In this document: positions 24,781 through 34,925 of the stretch, one piece after another
Layout of the letters: each line of letters begins with the position of its first letter
Numbering within the stretch: position 1 is the stretch's first letter
Assembly (NCBI GenBank): GCA_016711435.1
Contig: JADJSY010000051.1
Span: 1-41,772, forward strand
Direction of reading: 5' to 3'
DNA: 41,772 nt
Source: Lewinellaceae bacterium
GTDB taxonomy: Bacteria; Bacteroidota; Bacteroidia; Chitinophagales; Saprospiraceae
Notes under the pieces: generated by a model
Seen by the model: the letters and a program-made list of their open reading frames with translations, nothing else
Told to the model about the DNA's origin: nothing
Database searches by the model: none
Program-made: the position numbers and the translations under genes

Positions 24781-25324
24781 GGAACCACCTGCGAATTTTA
24801 TGAAATAAACCGGTTTTTAACGATTGTTCATCCGGCAGTTCTTCCAGCAATTCCTGCAAGGCGTAGTTTACCTTGCTCTTGGTCACTTCCCAGTATTCCG
24901 ATTCCATGAGGCTCCTGGCAGATTGATTGCGGGCAAGATTCAGTTGCATTTGTAATAGTAAAAAGTCATCGCCCACATCTGTGCACAACACCAGCGCCTG
25001 TTCTGTCTGGCGTTGCTGTAGCAATTGAAGCAGCAGCGTTTTATCAACTGAGGTAAACGTTCTGGAGATGCCGGTTTCTGTCATCCAGTCCAATTCCAGT
25101 ATAGATGTACAAAGTTGCGTTTGTATACGGCTCCATTCCTCGGGACCAATCAGCCCCAGCGTCCGCTGTTGCCCGGCTTCCATAAATTTTTCCTGTAAAA
25201 CAGCCGCCACATCCGACCCGGTTTGTGTCAGCAGATGGATTGCCTCGGCAATATTGCCTTGTGCAATGGCTGCGCGAATTTGTTCTCGTGCAGTTTCAAC
25301 GGCTATTTTTTGAAAAACGGGCAT
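24776..25324 (-). CDS. Small protein with two EAD11-like death-superfamily-type domains
   Basis: A 182-residue cytoplasmic protein, all helical by inspection, with two similar halves. Half 1: AREQIRAAIAQGNIAEAIHLL, then VAAVLQEKFMEAGQQRTLGL, IGPEEWSRI and SILEL. Half 2: LLLQLLQQRQTEQALVLC, then DDFLLLQMQLNLARNQSARS, MESEYWEVTKSKVNYALQEL. The pattern (a helix with A.aGq..eAl.lL, then LL..r.n...r....GlIs.ee....ri.yALLeLl.EL) is that of effector-associated domain 11, an adaptor domain of Bacteroidota and other conflict (NTPase/effector) systems. No effector gene adjoins, so it may be an orphan adaptor. The stop codon lies in the adjacent repeat. Assignment by eye only. Confidence 0.6.
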   Translation of the reverse strand: MPVFQKIAVETAREQIRAAIAQGNIAEAIHLLTQTGSDVAAVLQEKFMEAGQQRTLGLIGPEEWSRIQTQLCTSILELDWMTETGISRTFTSVDKTLLLQLLQQRQTEQALVLCTDVGDDFLLLQMQLNLARNQSARSLMESEYWEVTKSKVNYALQELLEELPDEQSLKTGLFHKIRRWFH

Positions 25325-25362
25325 ATTAAGTAGTTATCCGTTATTGGTTATTGTAAGGTTCC

Positions 25363-25426
25363 GTACCGGCTGCTTTAGCTGCCGGATATCACATTCGGCA
25401 ACTCCGGCAGCTAAAGCAGCCGGTAC
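25363..25426. repeat. Perfect 24-bp-arm inverted repeat
   Basis: 25363-25386 and 25403-25426 are perfect 24-bp reverse complements around 16 bases, based on GGCTGCTTTAGCTGCC. It lies 19 bp past the stop of the surface-protein gene, just before the EAD11-like gene in the direction of transcription, with GTTATCC words next to it. Confidence 0.85.
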
Positions 25427-25445
25427 ACTTAACATGGACGAACGA

Positions 25446-28400
25446 CTATATTTTTACAAAGAACGCCTGCCCCACTGCCCCGCCATTCCCATTTATTTTT
25501 AACAAATAAGCCGCCGCAGGCAATGCGGACACATCCAGCGTGCAAGCCTCCAGGCCGCCGGGCGCATGCTTTTCCAGCACCATTTGCCCGCGCAAATCAT
25601 ACACCTGCACCTGAGCGTCAGTCATCCTTTTTTCAGTAAAAAACACCTTCAAAATATCTACGGCAGGATTGGGTGAAATCCTGATAGCAACAGGCGACGG
25701 AGTCGGGCGCGTGGAAACCAGCTCGCGTACCTTCGTCTCCGCCCAGTTGGTAATCACAGGCGCGTTCACATCGAAATAAATTCCCGCGCGGTTGCGGGTG
25801 ACGGCGCCGGGCGACAAACCCGGTTTTAACCGGATGGAAAAGGCGACGAAGCCGTGGCTTTCCGGTTCGTTGCTGGTGCTGTCGGCCAGGCGAATATCCA
25901 AAAAATCGAATTGCGCGACACCAGACGCGGTGTCGAGGGTGGAAAAATAAGCGTGGCTGGCCGCCAACGGTTCAAAACTGCTCCAGTCCAGCGCCATGTC
26001 GAGTGTATCCCGCACCCTTGGAAGCGGATGGTGTACGTAAGCAGGCTGCTGTCAGCAGTATAATCAGGCGGCAACTCGCTCATATTCACCAGTTTGTCGT
26101 TCGGGTCAAAGGAGCAGAGCACCGGAACCTCGTATAAAAACGTATCGGCATGCAGTACGGTTGTGCCATCGGTATCCAGCGTTTCGGCGATGCCGGCTAC
26201 TACCGGCACATCGCCTGCTATCGCCGGGGCAATGGTAAGAAACGCTTCGAGTATGCGGGTTTCACCGGGTTCCAGCGCCGGGAGAGAAAGCCATGAAATC
26301 GTATCGTCGAAGATGTAATACGATTCGGGGCCTGACCATCCCCAGGTCAGTAGTGAATCTATTTCAAAGCGGTAGCGGGCTTTGGCCGGGTGGCAACCGG
26401 CATTGTGCAGCACAAGCCAGAACGGTACTGTTTGTCCGCAAATGGGTGGTGCAGATGCGATCACTGAATTAATCTTGCTGAACGCCAGGTTGGGCCGGAA
26501 GCCGAAGGCCAGTTCCGTGCCAATCGGCAGGGGCAATGAGACGTTCAACGCTGCCGAATCGGTCGTCAACACCCAGCAAGAATCGTACTGGAAACCAATG
26601 GTGTACAAGCCAGGTGGCGCGAAGAAACGGAACGCGCCGTCAGCATTGGTGTGCGAGAGCGTGGCGGAGGGATCTAGCGATACGTTCATTCCGGGTAATT
26701 CCGGTTCGCCGGCATCTTGTACACCGTTGGCGTTTTCATCCACATAACAATGACCACGCACATCCGGCAGGCCGCTGAAATCGTTGTAATAACCGAATTC
26801 GTGTGTTTGGGAGTAGATAAATTCCTGGTCGCCGTCGCCGTCGAGGTCGGCGCCCTGGAACGTGATGTAGTAATCTGTATCGTACCTGCCCAATATGATA
26901 CGTTCTCCAAAAACGCCGTTTCCGAGGTTAGGCAGCCAGCCGTAGGCGCGGTCATTAAAAAAACCTATGATATCCACCAATCCATCGCTGTTGATATCCG
27001 ACATCGAAACGGAAAGAAAAGACACCGCATTCGGGGTCTCCGGCTGAATGGGCTGCGGTGGCCCCACCAGGCCGCCGTCGCCGGGATTGCGCGACCAAAC
27101 CGGACCGTTCTGGCCGTTAAATACAAGGTCTGGAAAACTGTCGTTGTCGATATGGGCCGCGCCGATTAAATTGTAATACACCTCGTTGGGTGATAACAGA
27201 TAAGGCCCCTCAAAAAAACCGGCGCCGTCGTTGGCATACCAGCCGATGCCGGGATTTAACAGCACCAACAGATCAGGGTCGCCGTCGCGATCCAGATCGG
27301 TTACGTTATGCACCGAAATGGTATCGCTTGCGGGATCGAAAAACACCAGAGAGCCGAAATGCCCTGTGCCGTCATTGGGCATCCAGGCGCCCGAGGGCGC
27401 CGGGCCGTCGGCCATAGTGACAATATCATTGTCACCATCCATGTCAATATCGGCTAACCAAACTGCAATATAAGGCAGCAGTGCAAGGGTATCTGCCGGC
27501 GCACATTGGCCGGCGCCGAGGTTTTCGTAACGCGCAAGCGCGTGTTCGGCGCGGCGCGGCGCCGCCAGACGTCCTGCCTGCCGACCAGCAGATCAGAATC
27601 GCCGTCATTGTCCAGATCACCGGGCCTCAGGAAGGTAAAATAATACTCTTCCTGTTCAATATTTTGCCGGGCAGCCCATTGCCCGTTGCCGAGGTTTTTA
27701 TACCAGCCCGGGCGGTAGTCTGGGTTGGCCGTGATCCACAAGTCGGTCAATCCGTCGCCGTCTATATCGTCTGGTATCAGGGAAGCATTGATTACTTCCG
27801 GGGCAATAATAACCAGCGGCCCAAATTGATTACCACCAAGGTTGGGGTAATAAGCAATAGCGGAGGCAGATTTGGTACAGACGATATCCGGCAGACCGTC
27901 TTCATTCCAGTCGTGTGCATAAGGGCCGTTTATTCCCAGTACATTCAGACCGGTAGACAACAGGTGCGTCGTGAAGACAGCATTGCCCGTATTTTCAAAC
28001 CAGGCAAGGGTGTCAGCGCCCTTGATCAACAGATCGGTATCGCCATCCAAATCCAAATCGCCTGCGGAAGTCTGACTGCCCTGCGACCACTGTGGCAAGG
28101 TCGTCGTCGGGTCCAGTAATTGTGGCGGCGCAAAATTGCCGTCGCCCAGGTTTTTCGCCCAACGGTTGTCGGGGGCAGCACTCGCGCCTGATAACCAATC
28201 GGGCAACCCGTCGCCGTCAATGTCCGCCACCACCAGCAGGCCTATGTTGTGCGGAAGTGAGTCGATCACGATTTTGATCAAAAAGGTATCTGCGTCCGTA
28301 TGGAGGAACAACCGGAGTGAATCGCCCTGCGGGCTAAAAGTAAAAATGTCCGTCAGCCCGTCAAGATTCACATCGACGATGTGAAACAATTGATCAGGAA

Positions 28401-28933
28401 CTTCTGCAATAAAATGCATAACAGGAAAATGTCCCGAACCGTCGTTTTCAAACCAAGCGCAATCCATCGATTATAACGACAAGATCAAGGTCACCGTCGC
28501 CATCCATATCTGAGAGTTCCGTATCCGAATAAATGCCGCTCACATCGGGGATGGTATCGGCAAGAGCAAACTGTCCGTCCGGCATCTGAAGGCAGACCAG
28601 CATCTCCGACGGGTATCTTGCAAAAATGATATCCGTCAGGCCGTCTGCATTTAGGTCAGCAAACTCGGCGGCATAGAGCAGGTTCCAGTTGAAGGGAAAT
28701 GTATCGATCACCACCGGATTGAGCAGATGCCCGGCGCCCGTGTTTTCATATAAATGGAGTATCGTATGTTCATATTCGCCGATGTAATCCAGGTCGCCGT
28801 CGCCGTCCCAGTCGTAAGGCCGGTGGTGGTATTCGTAAAACGGGGAATGGGCGATCACGACCGGCGGGGTGAATTGGGCTGCCGCGCGGGAGAACTTCAG
28901 CAAGGTGAAGAGAAAGAGAAAAATGGCTTTCAT
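25446..28933 (-). pseudogene. VCBS-repeat surface protein with T9SS sorting domain, frame broken three times
   Basis: Pieces in three frames join into one protein of about 1160 residues. It begins MKAIFLFLFTLLKFSRAAA (signal peptide) and has many FG-GAP/VCBS calcium-binding repeats (DWDGDGDLDYIG, ADIDGDGLPDW, GDLDNDGDSDLL), an SdrD-like segment (CYVDENANGVQDAGEPELPG), a DUF11-like domain (ITNWAETKVREL precedes the end), and a type A T9SS tail (ISPNPAVDILKV...AYLLKINGNGG). Breaks: a 1-nt change near 28458-28475; three GGCGC copies at 27548-27562 where removing one restores the frame; and a gap near 26018-26026 where FQ runs straight into VRDTLD, missing about 9-10 residues of the usual linker. 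Secreted adhesin-like cargo when intact. The last break is not a homopolymer error. Confidence 0.8.
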
Positions 28934-29132
28934 GTTATTATTCAAATGGTTCACTTGATTGAATCCAGGCACTTCGTCAATATTAGTTTAAATTCTTTGT
29001 AAATAATTGATTATCAACACTGATAACGAATAACAGATAACGGATAACTACTTAAAATGGGCCGCCGTACCAAACGAATATTTGACAGGCGGCCCGGTTG
29101 GAGTGTATTAGGCTATTGCCCCACAAAAAAAC
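28934..29132. other. Non-coding gap with GTTATC words and GC-rich hairpin
   Basis: Together with the following features this fills the 440-bp divergent gap. 29009-29051 is a chain of GATAACGAATAACAG-type words (reverse of GTTATC) without a partner arm. GGGCCGCC (29059-29066) pairs with GGCGGCCC (29088-29095). No ORF or promoter for the surface protein was recognised. Confidence 0.45.
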
Positions 29133-29190
29133 GGTCGCCTCATGAAGCAAATGCTTCAGAGGCGACCTGATTTGGTTTTTTATCTCTTTT
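29133..29190. terminator. Bidirectional intrinsic terminator
   Basis: GGTCGCCTCATGAAGCA (29133-29149) pairs with TGCTTCAGAGGCGACC (29152-29167) with a one-base bulge, preceded by AAAAAAA and followed by a T-rich tract (GGTTTTTTATCTCTTTTT). It is the only classical hairpin-plus-U-tract terminator in the window. It lies between two divergent genes, so the transcript it ends is not obvious; a small untranslated RNA is possible. Confidence 0.65.
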
Positions 29191-29324
29191 TGGGCAACAT
29201 AATGGGGTGATGATTTATACACCCAAAACTATTACTCCCGACTGCTCGATACTGGTATTAATGACCGTTGACATGTATCTCGTGATATCCGGTAGAAAAA
29301 AAAGTAGATTCGGCAGGGTAAGAT

Positions 29325-29332
29325 TATCTTTG
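29325..29332 (+). promoter_or_regulatory. -7 box TATCTTTG of the LytTR regulator
   Basis: TATCTTTG matches TAnnTTTG and lies 41 nt before the ATG at 29374. No -33 TTG at the expected distance. Confidence 0.45.
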
Positions 29333-29373
29333 AACTGCGATCATGATATATAAATCAAACCGCACCAACCGAT

Positions 29374-30120
29374 ATGATACCCTCTGTTCGCATCTGCCTG
29401 ATTGACGATGAGTCGCTTTGCCGCGATGCGCTTCGTATTTTTCTGGAAACCGGCTGCCCGGAAGCAGTCATCATTGGAGAAGCGGGTTCGCTGGCACGCG
29501 CTGTTTCAATGTTGCAACAAATACAACCCGATCTGCTTTTACTGGATGTCGACCTGGGCGACGGCACAGGCTTCGACCTGCTCAACCGCTTTCCCCAGCC
29601 CTCATTCCGGGTGATTTTCACTACGGCACACGACGAATTTGCCCTCCGCGCTTTTCGATACAGCGCGGTGGATTACCTGCTGAAACCTGTCGATCCGGAA
29701 GAATTGGTGGCGGCGGTGCGGCGGGTGCTGATACCAGGAGATGCGCCTGCGCGGCAACGGCAATTGCAGCAACTCTCACACAATGCAAGTACCCGCACGT
29801 TTGACCGTATCACCCTGAATACGGGCAGCGGCCTGCTGTTTATCCAGACGGCAGAAATTATGCGCCTGGAAGCCCAAGGCAATTACAGTTTCGTTTTTCT
29901 GGAAAACGGCGAACGCCACTTAGCCGCCCAGTCGCTGGCTACCTTCGAGGAAATGCTGCCGGCGCCGCCTTTTTTCAGGGCGCACCAGTCCCATATTGTC
30001 AACACCCGGTTTGTACGAAAACTGGCGAAAGACGACGGGGACAGTTTGTGGATGACGGATAAGGCGGTGATTCCGCTGGCGCGGCGGCGGAAAGAGGCGT
30101 TTTTGGAGATGATGGGGTGA
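29374..30120 (+). CDS. LytTR family response regulator
   Basis: A 248-residue regulator. Receiver domain 1-115: acidic pair DD at 11-12, phospho-acceptor Asp58 in LLLLDVDLGDGTGFDLL, Thr84, and Lys104 in YLLKPVDPEEL. LytTR DNA-binding domain about 140-245: RITLNTGSGLLFIQTAEIMR, NYSFVFLENGERHL, FFRAHQSHIVNTRFVRKLAK. It is probably phosphorylated by a LytS-type kinase and binds direct-repeat promoter sites. The likely partner at 21470-24499 is on the other strand, 5 kb away, with a surface protein gene between. The stop is 15 bp before a 34-bp perfect inverted repeat. Confidence 0.95.
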   Translation: MIPSVRICLIDDESLCRDALRIFLETGCPEAVIIGEAGSLARAVSMLQQIQPDLLLLDVDLGDGTGFDLLNRFPQPSFRVIFTTAHDEFALRAFRYSAVDYLLKPVDPEELVAAVRRVLIPGDAPARQRQLQQLSHNASTRTFDRITLNTGSGLLFIQTAEIMRLEAQGNYSFVFLENGERHLAAQSLATFEEMLPAPPFFRAHQSHIVNTRFVRKLAKDDGDSLWMTDKAVIPLARRRKEAFLEMMG

Positions 30121-30135
30121 GAGATGTGAGAACGT

Positions 30136-30239
30136 GAGAGTTGTGAGAGGGTGAGAGTCCGTAGAGTGTGCCGCGTCTTTCATGGTATCTCAAAAGCGAA
30201 GCGGAACACTCTACGGACTCTCACCCTCTCACAACTCTC
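30136..30239. repeat. Perfect 34-bp-arm inverted repeat between convergent genes
   Basis: 30136-30169 and 30206-30239 are perfect over 34 bp, built of GTGAGAG words, with CCGTAGAGTGT at the loop side. It lies 15 bp from one stop and 13 bp from the other, filling the space between the LytTR regulator and the M1 gene. It could end transcription from both sides. Confidence 0.9.
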
Positions 30240-30252
30240 GTCCTCTCACACT

Positions 30253-33200
30253 CTAATTCTTCACCTCCCTCACATTATCCTTCGGTTCCCGATCCATCAG
30301 CAACCTGAACGGATCGATCCCTGCCTCAAACGGCTTCTCATCCACCACAAACGTAAACGTGTTGTCCTTCTGGCTGATCTTGACGCGCCGGCGGTACAAG
30401 GTTTTGCCGTATTTTTTGTCGCCTTCCGGTTTGGCAAAAGCGCCGATGTCTATCCAGTCGTTGACGGGCACTTCGGTTTCTTTGCCGAGTTCGTCGGCTT
30501 TGAGTTTGCGGCTTTCGACCTGGATGGTTACTTCCCATTTGTTGTTGCCCAGGTCTTTGGCGCTCACTTCTTTGGCCCTGTTTTCAAACAGGGTAATGTC
30601 CCAGAAAAGGTCCTGGATAATGTATTGCAGGGAATCCGGCGTTTGCGCGGCAAAAGCCTGTACGGCGTCTATGCTGGTGGGGTAGGGCGCATCTTTGTAC
30701 CTGAATTTTTCCAGAAATGCTTTTAACCCTGCATTCACCTGCGCTTCGCCGATCATTTCTTTCAGGTAATACATCACGGCGGAACCTTTGTTGTAGTGGA
30801 TGTAGCCTTGCCGTTCGCATTTGGCAAGGGGCATTTCTTTCTGGGTTTCCCGGCCCCGGGCGCGCAGGTATCGGTCGGTTTCGTAACCCAGAAACTTGCG
30901 CATGATGTCGCGGCCGTATTCGCGCTCCATCACCATGAGGGCGCTGTATTGCGCGAAGGTTTCGGTGGTCATTTCAGCGCCCTGCATATTGGCGCCGCAT
31001 TCCTGGTGCGCCCACCACTGGTGGCCCATTTCGTGGGCCACGACGTAAAACACCATGTCGATATCGTCTTTTTCGGGTTGGAAATCCTCGATAAATCCGA
31101 TGCCTTCCGAATAGGGCATGGTACCCGGAAATGCCTGCGCAAACTCCGCATACCGCGGAAACTCGATGATGCGGCATTGTTTGTGGTAATACGGGCCGAA
31201 ATTGGCGGTATAGTATTCAACACTTTTTTGCATCGCTTTCAACATGCGCGGCACATTGCGGGCGTGGTCGGGGTGGTAATACACTTCGTAGTCGATGCCG
31301 TCTTTTTGTTCGCGCGCCACTACATAACGGGCAGACAGGAAGGAATAAAAGTTCCAGGCCTTGTGGTCGAGTTTGTAGTGGAAAATGCGGCGCTCGCCTT
31401 CGGTTTTTTCGCTGATCAGTGAGCCGGGCGCAATGGCAATCTGATCGGCGGAGGTGCTGATGGTAGTCTCCACGTTGACCCAGTCGGCGTCGATGCTCAG
31501 GTACTGGTTGCTGCGGGCGGCGAGGTTGGCGGTGTCGAGCGCGGGCATCCGGCTTTTTTCGGGCAGGCCCTTTTTCCGGCGTTCGTTTTTGTCGGAGAGT
31601 TCGCCACCCTCCTGGTAACCGAAGGAAGGGGAAATATCGGTATTATTGAAAAAAGTGCCGTTTTGCGTGATGCTGGTGTTGGATAGTTGGTTTTCAAAAC
31701 CTTTGGAACGGTATACGGTGTTGAATTTCAATAACATAGAATCGCCGGGCGCCAGTGCCGGGCTGATTTTGTAAAAACGCAGGTACAGTGCGGAGTCGTT
31801 CAGCAGCAGGCTGAGGCGCTCGTTTTCAAAAGTAAACTTGCCCTGATTCGGAACTTGCACCAGCAGCGAATCGAGCGGCCGGTCGTGCAGGTTGCGCACC
31901 CAGAGCTGACCATCAGCCTCGTAGCTGCGGGTTTCGGGGAAAATGCGGATGTCGTATTTGGTATCGTAAATGCGGGGCTGCGGGAATCCCTGGAAACGTT
32001 TGTACTCCTTTTCATACCGTATCTGCCGGCGTTCCTGTTCGTCGCCGCTGACGGTAGGATTGAGCATCCGGGTATTGTAAAATGTAAAACCGGCGGTGCA
32101 CAGCCAGATCAAAAAGACGCCGATGCCTGCCCAGCGGTAGTTTTTCCATTCCTGAGCAGCCAGATCAAGGCGTTTGAAAAAGCCGGACTCTTTGCCGCGC
32201 GGCCACAGACAAACTGCCGCAACACCCAGCAAGCCGGCAAACAACATCCAGTAGGTGTGAAACCAGGACAATCCCGGCGCATAAGGCTTATAACCGTACA
32301 GGTCGCTGACGGTGTACGAAGGGGTACTGCCGAGTTTGACCATGTTGCTGTCGATATCCATCAGGCCCCATACAAATCCGTTGACCACCACTATGATGAC
32401 GCAGATAAAAAAGCCGAGGTACATGTTCGGCGAAACGGCGTGGATAAACATGAACAACGCGATCAGGAATGCAAAACCCAGCATATCGAGTACCAGCAAT
32501 TCGCGGACATATACCCCGATTTCATACCGGTCGAAGCCGTGCAGGGCCTGCGAAGCAATGGCGGCTAAGATCGCTACCGCATTGAGCAGAAACGCAACGG
32601 ACAGGACGGTGCTGTATTTGGCTACGTACCCCGTCCAGGTACGGGTAGGCAGGGCATCGTAAATTTCGTTGACTTTTGCGGTGCGTTCTTTCCACACCAG
32701 GGCGCCGGCAAAATAGGTCAGAATGGCGATGATATACAGGTAAAAAGAGCCGCGGATCATATCCACCATCGTGTAGGTGATGGGCAGGTTGCTCGTGCCG
32801 TATCCTTCCGTGGCATATTGAAAATTGGGAATACAATTCACTAAGCCCAGAAAGGCAAGAATGAGAAACGCCGTGCTTTTGATGACACTTTTGAAGTCGA
32901 CACGCAGTTGGCTCCACAATTGGCGAGAGGGTGGTGGAGAAACCTGTCTGTGTGAGTGAGGGGTGACTTTGAGTATGCACTGGACGCCGAGCGAAGTGAC
33001 GGGGTGACTTGAAGTCGCCCCGTCACTCAGAACGGCTGCCTTCGACTTTTTACCCGACTTCTTCCTTTCCGAAAAATCAAATTTGAAATAACCCGCCACC
33101 AACACTGCCAGGCCGACCGCCATCCAGATCAGGCGGTTGATCAGCAACATGGGTTCAAAAATGCTCACCGAGAGATGGTTCTTGTCATCCACCGTCCAGT

Positions 33201-33876
33201 ATTTGGTGACAATGCTGAAAGGCCGCATGCCGAAAGGGTCGAGCAGGCTTGCAACCTGTTCATTTTGAATGTCTTGCATCAGATTGCCCGCAATGATATA
33301 ACCCACCAGCAGCAGCACACCTGCCACGAAAGCGTACATCGTACTGCGTGTCAGCGCTGCCACAGTGTACAGAATGCCGCCGGCAAAAACCATATTGGGA
33401 ATCACGATAGTGATATAGGCGTTGATATGTCCCGCCACCTCGAAAGGGCCGAAACGTTCCGCATCTATCCAGCCGAAAGCGGGACCGACCGCAGCCCCCA
33501 GCCACATACCCAATGATACGCCGAGCATAGGGATCAGGGCGATCAGCAAGGCGCCGAAAAAGTGCCCGAAATAATAACCGGCCTTGCTGACCGGCGAAGA
33601 GAAAATGATCTGATCGGTGTTGTTTTCAAAATCGCGGATGGCGGCGCCGTTGAGAAAGGCCACCACGAGCAACAGCGAAATAATGGAAAACACGGCGTAC
33701 CAGTTCTGCGCTACAAAGGGCGCATTTTTCCACACATTGCCATACGAACCGCCGATACTTACGTCGTCGGACACCGTTGCCGAAAAACAAAGCAAGGCAA
33801 ATACGAACAGGAAAATCCAGGGCATGGGCGAACGCAGCCAGGACTTGATTTCAAATTTGAAAAAGGTCGTAAACAT
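30253..33876 (-). CDS. ABC-2 permease fused to M1-family metallopeptidase
   Basis: About 1207 residues from MFTTFFKFEIKSWLRSP. The N-terminal half holds about 12 hydrophobic segments in two ABC-2 type permease blocks (IISLLLVVAFLNGAAIRD, YFGHFFGALLIALIPMLG, LYIIAILTYFAGALVWKERT, WAGIGVFLIWLCTAGF). The C-terminal half from about 590 is an M1 aminopeptidase-like domain with zinc motif HEMGHQWW at 948-955, a downstream Glu in AEMTTETF, and the gated substrate region. The 34042-34909 ATPase lies directly upstream on the same strand, so the two form an exporter with a periplasmic or outer-face peptidase domain. The substrate is unknown. The start at 33876 is chosen for the conserved opening over an upstream ATG at 33903. 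Confidence 0.9.
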   Translation of the reverse strand: MFTTFFKFEIKSWLRSPMPWIFLFVFALLCFSATVSDDVSIGGSYGNVWKNAPFVAQNWYAVFSIISLLLVVAFLNGAAIRDFENNTDQIIFSSPVSKAGYYFGHFFGALLIALIPMLGVSLGMWLGAAVGPAFGWIDAERFGPFEVAGHINAYITIVIPNMVFAGGILYTVAALTRSTMYAFVAGVLLLVGYIIAGNLMQDIQNEQVASLLDPFGMRPFSIVTKYWTVDDKNHLSVSIFEPMLLINRLIWMAVGLAVLVAGYFKFDFSERKKSGKKSKAAVLSDGATSSHPVTSLGVQCILKVTPHSHRQVSPPPSRQLWSQLRVDFKSVIKSTAFLILAFLGLVNCIPNFQYATEGYGTSNLPITYTMVDMIRGSFYLYIIAILTYFAGALVWKERTAKVNEIYDALPTRTWTGYVAKYSTVLSVAFLLNAVAILAAIASQALHGFDRYEIGVYVRELLVLDMLGFAFLIALFMFIHAVSPNMYLGFFICVIIVVVNGFVWGLMDIDSNMVKLGSTPSYTVSDLYGYKPYAPGLSWFHTYWMLFAGLLGVAAVCLWPRGKESGFFKRLDLAAQEWKNYRWAGIGVFLIWLCTAGFTFYNTRMLNPTVSGDEQERRQIRYEKEYKRFQGFPQPRIYDTKYDIRIFPETRSYEADGQLWVRNLHDRPLDSLLVQVPNQGKFTFENERLSLLLNDSALYLRFYKISPALAPGDSMLLKFNTVYRSKGFENQLSNTSITQNGTFFNNTDISPSFGYQEGGELSDKNERRKKGLPEKSRMPALDTANLAARSNQYLSIDADWVNVETTISTSADQIAIAPGSLISEKTEGERRIFHYKLDHKAWNFYSFLSARYVVAREQKDGIDYEVYYHPDHARNVPRMLKAMQKSVEYYTANFGPYYHKQCRIIEFPRYAEFAQAFPGTMPYSEGIGFIEDFQPEKDDIDMVFYVVAHEMGHQWWAHQECGANMQGAEMTTETFAQYSALMVMEREYGRDIMRKFLGYETDRYLRARGRETQKEMPLAKCERQGYIHYNKGSAVMYYLKEMIGEAQVNAGLKAFLEKFRYKDAPYPTSIDAVQAFAAQTPDSLQYIIQDLFWDITLFENRAKEVSAKDLGNNKWEVTIQVESRKLKADELGKETEVPVNDWIDIGAFAKPEGDKKYGKTLYRRRVKISQKDNTFTFVVDEKPFEAGIDPFRLLMDREPKDNVREVKN

Positions 33877-34041
33877 TGTCGTGTGTGTGGTGTTTGGTGC
33901 CAATTTCTAGTGTAAGACTTGTAAATCGGCGTTCAGGGCTGGTTGGAAGAAGGCCCCGATAGGATTTTTCGTTAACCCACGGGGGGCGCTTAGTAATTTT
34001 ACCAACGTATTGAGTAATTCCCCCACCCCCAAAAAAAATAC

Positions 34042-34909
34042 CTACGCCGCCATAATCTTCGAAAAAAACACATCCTCCAGCCCGGCGGCTGCGGCCCGGA
34101 AGCCGTTGCCGGGATTTTCGTCGCTCAAAATGTGGATAATGGGTTTTCCGGCTACTAATTTGCTGCTGATGACCTTGTATTGGCTGTGGTACTCGTCCAC
34201 TTCAGATTTGGCGATGGATTTTTCCCAGATTTTTCCTTCCATTTCCAGCAGCGCCGCTTCTGGAGCGCCGGCGAAGAGCACCCGTCCGCCATTGATAATG
34301 GCCATGTTGGAACAGAGTTCTTTCACGTCATCCACAATGTGGGTGGAAAGGATAACAATCACATTTTCACCGATTTCGGAAAGCAGGTTGTAGAAACGGT
34401 TGCGTTCGCCGGGGTCGAGGCCGGCGGTCGGTTCGTCGACGATGATGAGTTTGGGATCGCCGATAAGCGCCTGGGCAATGCCGAAACGCTGGCGCATGCC
34501 GCCGGAATAGGAAGGAAACTGCTTTTTTGCGGTGCTCCCAGAGGTTGACGCGCTGGAGCAGTGCAGAGACGACTTCTTTGCGCTGACTACCCGCGATACC
34601 TTTCAGGGTGGCTAAGTGGTCGAGCATATCGACGGCTGAAATACGCGGATAAATACCGAATTCCTGGGGCAAATAACCAAGCACCCGGCGTACGGCGTCT
34701 TTATCCTGCAACACATTGATGTCGCCGAGTGTGGCAGTGCCAGAGTCGGCTTCCTGCAAGGTGGCGAGCGTGCGCATCAGGGTGCTTTTGCCCGCGCCAT
34801 TGGGGCCGAGCAGGCCGTACATCCCGGTAGGAATATCGAGCGACACATCCTGTAATGCCTGGACGCCGTTGGAATAGGTTTTGGAGAGGTTGCGGATGGT
34901 AAGTTGCAT
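34042..34909 (-). CDS. ABC transporter ATP-binding protein (one frameshift)
   Basis: About 289 residues when corrected, the ATPase for the ABC-2/M1 protein downstream. Seen: Walker A GPNGAGKST near residue 35, Q-loop YLPQEFGIYP, signature SGGMRQRFGIAQAL, Walker B LIIVDEPTAGLDP, H-loop STHIVDD. The frame changes at an A6 run (T6 on the plus strand, 34523-34528): removing one A gives HRKKQFPSYSGGMRQR and joins the two parts cleanly. All motifs are intact, so a sequencing error is more likely than inactivation. The start ATG opens MQLTIRNLSKTYSNG. The 165 bp between this gene and the permease hold nothing recognisable. Confidence 0.85.
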
Positions 34910-34925
34910 AAGGTCGTGGATTTAG

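Noticed and set aside
31855..32568. 237-codon ORF opposite the M1/ABC-2 gene
   Set aside because: Composition and stops follow the real gene's codon pattern; no start signal or family match.
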